Source of the DNA: Conus ventricosus
Lineage: Eukaryota > Mollusca > Gastropoda > Neogastropoda > Conidae
Length of the DNA stretch: 64,000 nt
Direction of reading: 5' to 3'
NCBI GenBank assembly: GCA_018398815.1
Contig: CM031616.1
Span: forward strand, 23,750,944 to 23,814,943
Below the pieces are notes generated by a model that was given only the letters and a program-made list of their open reading frames with translations, did no database searches and had not been told where the DNA came from. Shown in pieces: positions 38,901 through 50,972 of the stretch (position 1 is the stretch's first letter; the number at the start of each line of letters is the position of its first letter). Position numbers and translations under genes: made by a program.

Positions 38901-39601
38901 CTTGGCCCCTATACTGACAACAATGACTGCATGGTCACAGAGCCAGTGTTAGCTAGTGCCTTCCCTCGCGAAGAAAACCACATGTGTATTCATCCAACGG
39001 CAGTCCCTATGAACCATGGTCACAGAGCCAGTGTTAGCTAGTGCCTTCCCTCGTGAAGAAAACCACATGTGTATCCATCCAACGGCAGTCCCTATGAACC
39101 ATGGTCACAGAGCCAGTGTTAGCTAGTGTCTTCCCTCACGACGAAAACCACATGTGTATCCACCCAATGGCAGTTCCTATGAACTTGCTGACAATGAAGA
39201 GCTCTGGAACAAAACAGCTCAGCCGCAGACTCTGAGAAAGGGGAACAATTCTATCATTAAACACTTACAAGGAGGCCACTCTCCAGTGAGTGCACGTTCA
39301 GATAATTCCGAGTGCGGTAAGAGGAGACGATGTAGTGCCAGGGATTGGCTCCAATCTTCACATCGCAATATTCGCTTCGGGTTTCAAACAGGCAAGAGGG
39401 AAGCTCTGCACACATAATGGAGGAGGCACCTTTACTATTGCTGCACAGGCAACAGGTGGCTGCACTCAAGGGATACAACTGTGAAGACAAACACAACGGC
39501 TGACAGAACGCAAAACGCCTTTACTGCAAGTGTAAAACTAAAGGCAACAATTGACTGTGTACATTTGATGTAACTTCACATATTCATACATTTGCAAGCA
39601 T

Positions 39602-39639
<38 letters not shown>

Positions 39640-42600
39640 CACACACCACACACACACACGCACACACACACGCATGCATGCACAAACACACACACAAACA
39701 TGCACACAAACACACCAACAGACCAATACACTGAATTATACCTGTGATTTTCATGTTGATTCTGAGCTGTGCAGAATGTTCAATGGGCTGAGGTGTAATC
39801 TGTAACAGAATCCTAATATACATTTCTAAAATGACCATGGGATTAAAAAGAGAAAAAAAAGAAAATTTATGCAGTAGAATTAATCACAGCCTCCCTTTTC
39901 TCATAAAAAAAAAACCTCATTGAAAATCTGAAACAAATTCACACCAGGACAAAAATCAGGAAAAACAGTGAAACGAAGATCGACAGTTTCAAATACAATG
40001 ATAACTTCACTCTGATTTGTGCTTTAATCACCACTAACGTCACCAACAAAACAATGACTGAATGTTTACTGTCCACCAACGCCGATTCATCAGCGTCAAC
40101 CATACTGCCACACAGTCAGTCTGTACCTGATGTACAGTACGGTTACTTAAGCATTGCCTGTGTGGGCCAGAAACAAAAGACAAAAAAGCGAGCAAAAGCA
40201 GTTTCTCCAAGTGAAGAGTTCACCAGAAACAGGCCTGGTGAACTCTTCACTTAGAGAAACTGCTTTTTGCCAACTGAAGAGACAGCTGTTTCATTCTGCG
40301 ATGTGCTGATCAGGATCATTACTGGCTCTTGGTAACCAGCTGATTAACAGTGGAATTTGTACAACATAGTCTTTACATTCTCATGGATTTTCATTCCAGT
40401 CCCTCGAATGAGACTATAAACCGAGGTTCCATGTGTGAACATACGCATAACATCTTGCACACACGTAAATTCCCATCACCAACTTTTGGTAGAGGCCAGT
40501 TTGGCTCTTGGCATGGATGACACGTTACACATAGTATGCACCCTGCGTCTGAAATGGAAAGAATGAAGGAAGTAAGGAAACTGAGTGAACGATATTGACT
40601 GGATGACATGGGAAACGACTGAATGAAGCGCCAGCTGGCAGCTCTTCAGTCAGCACTACCCAGGAAGGCAGCCCGTTGTGTAAATGAGTGTGGATTGTAA
40701 AGCACTTAGAGCTTGGTCTCTAGCCGAGGATAGGTGCTATATAAGTATTCATAATATATATATACAATATATTCCCTAGTCACTGGCCCTCATGAATCAT
40801 GTTTTGAATTTCCACTTTTTGATTCTCTCTCTTACCTTTGTCACTATAATTATGTCAACATTATTGAGCCTCAAATGACCACTCACTGAACAATATCAAT
40901 ATGCATGTGTGTATGCATATGTGTCCCCTCTCTCTTGTAGTCACAGAAAGGAATTTCATATGTCTGTCCCCTTTCAAGTAATGCTACGGCTGAATCAGCT
41001 TAGAAATCAACTTGCATTAAATATGTCTGGTTGTCATGCCTGTAGAGAAAAATCATACCTCCAGCACACAAAAATGAAGGTATAACCAAATGATTAGCCT
41101 TTTGCTTTCACAAGTCTTTTGAACTTTAGGAAATATTTGCAACTACATAGAATTTCATTTTGTGTGCACTTTTTGTTTCCTTTAATTGCTCACTATTTAT
41201 CAACTGGCCTGTTTGTTTCAGCTTCGATTACTCTCTACAGATTGGTGCATGACTTGATTGTGTCTGACCTGAATTGTACGGTTTATGAAAAAAGTGAATA
41301 AGAATGTCAATAATCACCACCCCCTCACCCCTGAATATGATTTTATTTCCCATTCAGTCTATCACTATATGTCAAGCACTCAGTTCAGTTCAGTGGTTTA
41401 TTTAATGTCTTTTCATCGCCAGATGATATTAGACATTAAAAAAAAAAAATGAATAAATAAATTTAAAAAAAACAAAAAAACAAACAAACCTCCACACTTA
41501 ACTTATCATCCACATTAGTACTTTCAAACCCACATCTAATATATGCATATGGACATGAGTGTAATACCCTAGCGGTACACAAAGTTGTTGATCTTTATAA
41601 AAATTTTGCAACCTGTGACTGCGAAATAACCATGGCAATTTCAGCAACATATGAACCATATAAGACAGTATTGACATTATCAATGTTATTCATCTGAATA
41701 CCTTTCTCCTCATAGAGTGGGGTCAACACTGAGCATTCAAACAAAAGATGATGTACAGAAATGTTTTCTCTGCATACACAAGAAATACCATGAGGATATT
41801 TAGTGTTCCAAGCATTCAACCTCAATTTATGAATTAATCTAACAATGTGCCTTGGGCATGACGGTAAAGTAGCCATTTTTTGACTAGAATCTGCTTTCTA
41901 TCAAATTTTACTTTGTGTTGATTCCAAATCAGTTTTACAGTCACTAGAGCGTTGGGACTGCAAAGCTAGAAAAGATTTGCTTTTTGAAATAAAACATCTC
42001 CTGCATTGTTTCATTACACTAGGCATAAGAATTGATTTTTGTTGGGTCCCATCTCACTGTGGTATAAAATGGAATGAAATAGCAGACAGTCTTGCAAAAG
42101 AAGGAGCAAACAGAAAGACGGAAAATTTACTAAACAATCCCTTAGATCTATCCTCTTGTGAATTAATCCAAATTATGGAAAAATGTCAAGCACTTCCCCC
42201 TTCAAATGTTTGCAAATACATTCATTCTTTCCTCGGGCATCCCTGTTTTATGGAGTGGAGAGGGAGAAAGGAACCAGAGAGACTTCAAATATGAAATGGT
42301 AGTGATAACTCTTATGCACAAATGTGCGTCTCTTAAGTTTAAAATTCCCATCTGATGCACTGGAATTCAGGCCAGTGTGTCACTAAGATGTACCAAAATG
42401 CACCATGACACAATGATTTTCTCTCATACACATTACAGCTCTGAGCAGCACGTCATGTAAAAGCACTTTTGTCTGATCTACCACTATCAAAGTCGACACA
42501 AACGTAACTTTTCTGAATGTTTTAGAACATTCTGAATCAATTAACAACTTCTGCTAGAGAACTCTAGTGATAAAAAAAAAAGGAAAGGCATCATCAATAT

Positions 42601-43230
42601 AGACCACCCAGTCTATGATAGGACCACAAAGATCACATGATTCGGAGAAGTGCGAAAAGCATGGCAAACCCTATGAAATTCGGCTTTTCAGAATCAAAAT
42701 CGACAGTTCAGCTGCAGTTTGTGAGTGACAATCCAGTGAATAGAACAAAAGTCAAGCGATCTATGCAACATGTCTGGTTCAGACAATCAAAATGGCTCAG
42801 TTATGGTTGTACGAATGTGTAGTGGACAGTGTAAAAGTGGCCAATCTACAGATTCCACAAACATTCATCATTCACCTCTTGTTTGTGACCGGGCTTCCAA
42901 TGATCATTGCATGGCGACTGGAATATGGTCAAGCAGTTAAATGTTGCAACACTGATGGAAATGGTTCACATAGTGGAAATTCTGTGGTGATAATCTAAGA
43001 AGACATCCCACATATAAAGTTTCACTGTTAAAATCCTGGTAGCGCAGGCACTCATATCTATTCACTTTTGTTGATAACACTTGATTAACACTGGAACACG
43101 AATCTGAATAATCGCTGTTTAATATAATCTGGAGCGTTATATCAACTTCGTTATTTGCACTTCTTTTCTTATGTATTTCTATTTCTCTTTTTTTTTTGTG
43201 TACCTATGTGTGTGAGCCAGACACAGCAAG

Positions 43231-43289
<59 letters not shown>

Positions 43290-45897
43290 CATGATCTGGA
43301 GTGTTTCATTAACTTTGTCGCTAGCACCATTCTCTTAACTATTTTTGTCTCATTCTCTTTCTCTGTGTATTTATGTGTGTGAGCCAGACACAGCATGCTC
43401 ATGTGTGTGTATGTGTGAGTGCATGAGTGGTTTTCAAGTTCATTTTCTAGCAGTTATAAAGTGTGACCCCCTAATATTTTTTAAACATCCCCACCCCCGA
43501 GAAAATTTGGAAATGAGTTTTTTGCACTAAGTCTGATTCCCTAATTTTTAGGAAATAATTAGCACTGAATGGAAAACAGATGAAGGAATATGGCCAATAT
43601 GGCCAACACACACAAACCTGCACACACATGCAAGACACACTGATACCTGATGTTTTTCCAGAAGATCATGGAAGTCATAGAAGCGTACATACTCATTCCG
43701 ATGCATGACAATGAGGAATCCTTCATTTAAAGAGGCATCCATAGCATCCTTACCAAACACCTGAAAATGAGTATTGATATGATATATGCATTCACCTGCA
43801 AATGCATAAAAACACATCTGTATGTGATACAACAATACATATATGTACATGATTAACACGCGTTCTCATCCTGAGTATTTAAAAATAAGTCTATTCAATT
43901 CTTGATAAAAATGTGACATTTGAACCACTTTTAGTCTCTAGCTTACAAAAGACAGAAACACATGGTAAAATACTGAACAGAAATCACAAATAGACACAAT
44001 TCCATTTATTCAGACACAGACAATTTTCATTGTTGATGAAAGGATAATTTGCATACAATTTCATTAAATATGTAAAGTAAGGAACCAATAAACAGAAGTT
44101 GGTTACTGAATACACAAATGCTAAAAAGCAAGTGAGTTTAAGCAGAGTTTCTCTCTAGACTGCTCCCTCCTAAAGTATAAATGAATGACAAAAAACTTCA
44201 TAAATATTCATAAATGCTTTACGACAAACATTCATTAAAAGACCAGCCGCTGTGGCACAGAGGTCAGGACTGCAACTCAGAGGTCAATACAAAACTTACA
44301 TCGCGGGTGATCTCAAGCATGCACACAAAGCGGAGGGGCTGGATGGCGAAGAGGGCAAGCAGCTTCACAACATTGGACGTTCCATGACTCCCAGCTCTCT
44401 CCCCTCTGGGGCGATACGGATACAGGGTGGAGGATAGCACAAAGGAATCCTCGGGCTCCGTCCAGCTGATCTCTCTGGGAAAAAAAAGGTGCAGATTATG
44501 CCACTGTGTACTTTCCACCTAAGTGAGGAGGGAACGGGTGGGAGTGGGAGCTGATTGGCATCTCGTGTATGAAGCACGTTCTGTCTGTCTGTGTATGTGC
44601 CTGTGTTCCATGCACTCTGCCTTCGTTGTTCGCTGTACAAATTCAATGTTTTCTTCTGATCTTATCCTTCTTTTTTCTTTCTTTCTGTGTAGACAGGCAG
44701 TGGAGTTTTGTGTGTACGACCGTTTTTTTATCTCGCCATTAAGGCAGCCATACTCCATCTTCAGGGAAGGTGCATGCTATGTGTAACGTGTCATCCATAC
44801 CAATGGCCTAAAACTGGCCTTCTCTTCCGAAAGTTGGTGATGGGATTTTACGTGTGTGAAAGATGTGCGTGTGTTCACACACGGACCCTCGGTTTATAGT
44901 CTCATTCAAAGGACTGTATGGGGAATGGAGTCAGAACCAATGTTAACTCCGAGGGAAAAATCCCCCCGTACCGAAATTCGAACCCGCAACACCAGGATCA
45001 TGAGTCCGGCGCTCTACCAACTGAGCTATTCCGGCCCCCTGATCTTATCCAAATTTGGAATGGTGACTCGCCAGTATACTGGGCACATCATGCAGAATAT
45101 CACTTCTGTGGTAGAAAGTCACATCATGCAGAATATCACTTCTGTGGTAGAAAGTCACATCATGCAGAGTATCACTTCTGTGGTAGAAAGTCACATCATG
45201 CAGAATATCACTTCTGTGGTAGAAAGTCACATTTATGACATTTCAATGCGACCATATGGCAAAGGAAAGCAGCAGCATCATTTGAAGCGAACGAAAACAT
45301 GTCTCCTATTAATCTACAACACTGCACCTTTTGTCAGCCAGAATCGCTCGGTTGAGAGGGCTTTGAGAGAGAAGATCTAAACATGCCTGTATCTATCTCA
45401 CGTTCCAACATCTTTTTCTCTTTTCTCTGGAGGAGACAGGGAGAAGGCTTGTAGACAAAGCTTTGTTCTCATGACCTAATGGTCTGGGTTTCATTCCTGC
45501 TTGAGATCAGTTTACACTTTCTTTTTTTCTGAGTCCATTATTCATGTACTTTTGACTTTCTGCCAATGAACACATGCATTGAAAACAACAACTTGCACGA
45601 ATGTAGGTCACTTTCATTTCTTTGTGATCGGCCAATGTGAACTGGTGGAATACAAAAAACAACAACAACAACAACAAAACATCAAACAACAAGAAAAGAA
45701 ACAAGATAAGATAAGATAAGATAATGTTGCTTATAGCCCAGCCGACCGCAAAGGGCCACATCAGGGCTGTCACCACGTTAAAATCAGAAAAGAAACAAAA
45801 TCTGGTGTATATACCTGTATGCAAATATCATTTATGTGTGTTTCTCTATATGTGTATGATGAGTAAGAATTTCAGACTTCAAAAAAGTAAAACAAAC

Positions 45898-45932
<35 letters not shown>

Positions 45933-46952
45933 ACACACACACACACCACACACACAAATTATGTAGGATCTGATTATAAAACACAGGAATGACTTCCACA
46001 TGCAGATACACACACAGTGTCATGCAATTAAAGTAATTCAAGACAAAGCAGTTATGCTCTCAGACTTCAGGAACATGACAGAGTTTTGTGAGAATTGCTT
46101 CCTTTCAGTGGAGTAAATTCAGTTCACCCTGTTTGCCCTTCATGGAAAATTACTCTGACTAGTGACAATCCAAAAAAAAAGAAAAAAAGAACTATCAAAT
46201 CCGATTTAAGCATTGAAATTTAGTTACACTTACTTCAATTTTAAAACACTGGGTATGTGGAGATCAGCCTGACAAATGATGTCACCTGATTTGAAATTGA
46301 TGACGAGCAATGAAGAATCAGTGATTCCATACAGCTTGGTCCCTAGACGTCCTGTCGGTGAACCCGTTTGAAGTTCTGACTGAAATGCATGTACAGTGTA
46401 ACTCAGAATTAATCTGTCTCCTGCATAGTAAAAGAAGCAATACAAGGCATCAATTTTTTCAAAAACAAAAAGAACACTTGCACACATCAGCATTTCCTTT
46501 TGTCTGGAACAGAATGAACAGCCAACGCACAGGTGCCAAAGACAGCGAGGAAGCAGTCAGACCATGTTTGGAACATGGTCCAGAGCAAAGGTTAACGACC
46601 GCCAAGATGAACCCAGCAAACTGTGGACAGAACACAGAACTAGGCTCCATGGCTGACCACTGATGGCACGAAGACCCCGCCCATCTCACGGATGGAGAAG
46701 CCGACTTCTGTACACCCACTAACCCAGAGAAGGGAAACGAAGACGATGCTTCAGGCAGAAACGTGCCGCAGTTTGACACCACACCCAGAGAAAGACAAAG
46801 CTGGAGGACCTTCCCTGGTGTTTTCTCAGAAGAATCAGTTTCTGTTCCCAACAGCAGAAGACTGAGGAAATAGCAACATGGCCATTTCCTAGCTACAGAC
46901 CTCCGACAATATCTGCCCCATCTTGGTCATGGAATGAGGAGAAGCACACAGA

Positions 46953-47033
<81 letters not shown>

Positions 47034-47164
47034 TGGGGGAAGAAGAGAGAGAGAGAGAGTGGGGGAAGAAGAGAGAGAGAGAGAGAGAAGGTGGGAGAGA
47101 GAGAGAGAAGGGGGTGGGAGAGAGAGAGAGGGAGAGGGGTAGAGTCAGGCAGAGAAGGAGTGAG

Positions 47165-47220
<56 letters not shown>

Positions 47221-49151
47221 GAGACAGAGAGAGAGAGAGAGACAGACAGACAGAATGACAGACTGACTAATAGGCAGACAAGCAGACAGGGAGAGGTAAT
47301 ATTGGCATCAGAATCTAAGATGAAAACCCATCACTAGAGAACAAAATACATGTCATACTATATCAACTACAGGTACATCAGATAAACAGAACGTAGTCTG
47401 GAAAAGAGACTTCAGTTGTTTTGTTCTTTGCTTCATGCAATTCAGTTAGCTATTTCTCCAAAAGATGACAAAACAGCACTCAGATTCTTTGCATTCTTAA
47501 ATCTATGTCACAAAAAGAACATCCAACTGACATGTCTGCCGCCAAAATATCAATGTCTTATTTGGAAGCAAAACATGCATATCCAGTATATGTTCAGGTA
47601 AATCTAAAAAGCCATCTCATATGAATCCACACATTGAACACAGACTTTCTGTGTTCACATGTAAGCAGTATATAAACATGATAATTTCAGATATACTGTA
47701 CCAAAACAATGTTCACATGTTAGCAGTATATAAACATGATAATTTCAGATATACTGTACCAAAACAAGTAACAGAATTCTTGTCCACACACTTCTGTTCA
47801 TAACATTCTCATAGTTTCCAAAAAATTATGATTTCTTTTTTTCTTTCTTGCTGGACTTCAAAATCATCATCTCCTTGCTGTTATCAACTGAACACCTGCT
47901 AAATTTAAGCTCTGTCAATGATATGTTCACATTATCATGGTTTCAAGAATTTAGTTTTGTGTACACCTTGACGTTTCCATGAGTTTATTAACATCCTATT
48001 TATTTCATATACTTTATCAGTAAAACATTTTCATCAGTTCATGTAGATCTTAACAATTGAAATTTGAATATCTTCTGCCTCAGCGTGCACACTGCTGATA
48101 ATGAACATGTTCAGTCAATGCGCTCGACGAAGGTTGAAAGCGAAACATGAAACTCCTAAAAGTTTACAACATTTATCATTCAGGTTTAAAACAACCAAAA
48201 CCAAACTCCAAGAGCTTTCAGCAATTTGTCGAATACTACAAAACCGGAGAGACTGACCCATAATGATCCATTCTGTTCAAAATTGTTCGGTCCAAGGACG
48301 GTCCACCCACTTATCAGCATTTCTCTCCATATTTCCCAACACACTTCAGTCATATTAACGGCCATTTTTTCTACAACTTTCTGTTTTTGCTCTCTTTGAC
48401 CTACATAAACACACACACTCTCTCTCTGTCTGTCTCTCTCTCATGATACTCACATAAGGAGAATGTGACAAAGACTGTCAACAATTTTTCCAGCTAATTT
48501 CTTCTTAGGAATGGAGAATCGTTGATGAGGAGCTGAATAGTGGAGAGCATATCTGCAAGTCATACTTGGGATCAAAGGTCGTTTGTTTTGATTTAACCTG
48601 TACACAAGTGCTTATTCATATCCATCAATCATTATTCAATACTTGATCAGAATGATTCAACGCTGCTGATAAAAGAACGAATCAAGGAAAGTGTTCAATG
48701 TCAGCATGCATATTCAAATACAGTTTACAGCAAAACAATTTGAAAAAAAAATTATTTGTAAAAAGCAGACATAGGACTTAACTTTCTTGTTGCTTATAGC
48801 TGGCCCATATGCACATTTATTGCCACCTGAGTGTTAAATTCTTTACTAAAATTACATATGACACAAAACACTTTCAGACTAAAATCAAAGGAAAACATGA
48901 AAACACCTGAGTTTTAACTATCAAAAAAGTCTTAAATAAAATCCTTGGGAGTGAATTAGTATATACTAAAATTTGTCTTCAAGTTGTTAAAAATAAGATA
49001 AAGAAAAACTTATAACAAAAAAGAAAAAACAAAGAAAAAATAACTCAGACCATGAACAATAGCAATGAAAATGGCCAATATCACACAGCAGCGCCCATGC
49101 CAGGAAAAAGCATAAACAAACAAAACACACACACCCACCTCACACACACAC

Positions 49152-49199
<48 letters not shown>

Positions 49200-50348
49200 G
49201 TAAAAAAAAAAAACAGACAATAAGAATTCCATATAAATGTCCAGCAAGAGAGAAAACAGTATGTATGCCAGGAAGATAAGATAAGATAATGTTGCTTATA
49301 GCCCAGCCGACCGCAAAGGGCCATATCAGGGCTGTCACCACGTTAAAAATGTATGCCAGGAAAGTTCCACAGCAAACTAGTGACACTGTGTTTTACTTAC
49401 CCGTCATAAGCAGTTTGATAGTTGTCCATGAAGATTTTATTGCTGAGGGAAACAGACGACAAAGCCATAGTTAAACAGGTCTTTTACACATTCTTCATTA
49501 ATTTGATAAAATCAGCTGTATAGCAATTCAAATAATCAATTCAGTGTTTTCATTAAAAAAAAGAAAAAAAACCCATGTTATCTGCTAAAACTAAAGAAAA
49601 AGGTTAATATCATTTCTGTAGCAATAAGGGAGGTGCAAAGCAAGATAAACAAGACACCGTCATGCCTGAAAAACAGACCAGAAAGTGATAGATTCTTACA
49701 AGTCAACATAAAATAAAGAGCAATACAGTAGCAATTTTCCAAATTGGAGCTCTCTGAAATATGTGGCTTTCCAACTGCTGATCTACAAAACAAATGAACG
49801 ACATAGTTAACTGCGTCTGGGTGTGTTTTGATAACACACACTCTCAAATCAACACAGATAAATATTATACCTGCCTAGAAATTTTATGTAAACAAACATG
49901 GACTCACCCCTCAAAGCAGATCACAGATTTGGAGCATTTTTCCCACACTTTCCTGAACTCGTAACTGTCCTGGACATGAAAAAAACAACATGCAGACAAA
50001 ATCAGTGTTTCATCAAAAATTCAAAAGCCTAGGAAAATCAGTTGGATATTTTGGAGATCTACAAGTGCCAGGATACTTAGGGAGAAAATGATGTTTTTGC
50101 TTAATTTTTTAAATTTACAATTCAGGTACCCTCAGTTGAAAAAAAAAAAAGAACAATGTGGACTTTTGCTACCAAATTATACAGGACTAAAAAAGATCAA
50201 AATGCTTTTTTGAAAGCGACAGCTTTGAAAAATCAACAGGAAATTTTGGAGATCTTTAGGGCAAATTGTTGAACATTTAGTATATAAACAATGGTGTGTG
50301 CAGGGAGAAGAAGAAGATAATGTTGCTTATAGCCCAGAGGGGAGAGAG

Positions 50349-50384
<36 letters not shown>

Positions 50385-50487
50385 GAGAGAGAGACTCTCG
50401 AGAGAGAGAGAGAGAACACGTGTTGTATGTGCATGCATGCGTACATGCATATGTGTGAGTGTGTGTGTGTTTTGTGTGTGTGTGTGT

Positions 50488-50563
<76 letters not shown>

Positions 50564-50941
50564 TGCGTGCGTGCGTGTGTGTGTACTCAGGTAATTTTAT
50601 TTGTGAAAAAAATCCCATTCCAAAACTAAACAATGTAGAAAGTTACAGGCAAGCTATCCAGACCTGGAAGGAATCAAAACACTTGTCCCAAAGTGACACC
50701 TTGTCACAAAACAGTTAATCTGAAACTTTAGAGAACCTAATTGGAATTATTTCACTGGCTAAAATGGCTTAACGATCAGTTGATTTTACCTGAATGCTAC
50801 ATGTGGCTGATGTGTACAGCTGCTGACCGTTCTGTCTTAGTGTGTGTGTACAGAGAAACAAAGCGCAAGTTTAAAGGCACCCCCCCCCCCCCAACTCTAA
50901 TCCCCAAGTTTCCTTTTTTTCTACAGAGAGAGAGAGAGAGT

Positions 50942-50972
<31 letters not shown>

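Larger units (their letters stand above)
36870..39268 (-). other. DCAF17: Remainder of DCAF17 intron 8
   Basis: Holds a 75-bp duplication (37490-37636), a tRNA-like half (37728-37790), an 11-base C run (37931-37941) and an 85-bp triplication (38933-39180). No other gene recognised. Confidence 0.6.
46380..48453 (-). other. DCAF17: DCAF17 intron 4
   Basis: 2,074 bp. Contains a long GA-rich microsatellite and a 58-bp doublet. A frame at 46459-46851 (-) has no splice-consistent match to DCAF17, but this intron is where a missed micro-exon could sit. Confidence 0.5.
48553..49400 (-). other. DCAF17: DCAF17 intron 3
   Basis: Carries (CA)n at about 49126-49199 and dispersed motif copy 4. No other features. 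Confidence 0.6.

Noticed and set aside
44239..44285. tRNA or SINE gene adjacent to DCAF17 exon 6
   Set aside because: Only an A-box-like TGGCACAGAGG is present. No B box before the exon starts at 44300.
46459..46851. Extra DCAF17 exon or separate gene (130-codon minus frame)
   Set aside because: No conserved blocks, low-complexity Ser/Cys content and no splice-site pair that repairs the exon 4-5 phase. Kept only as intron sequence.
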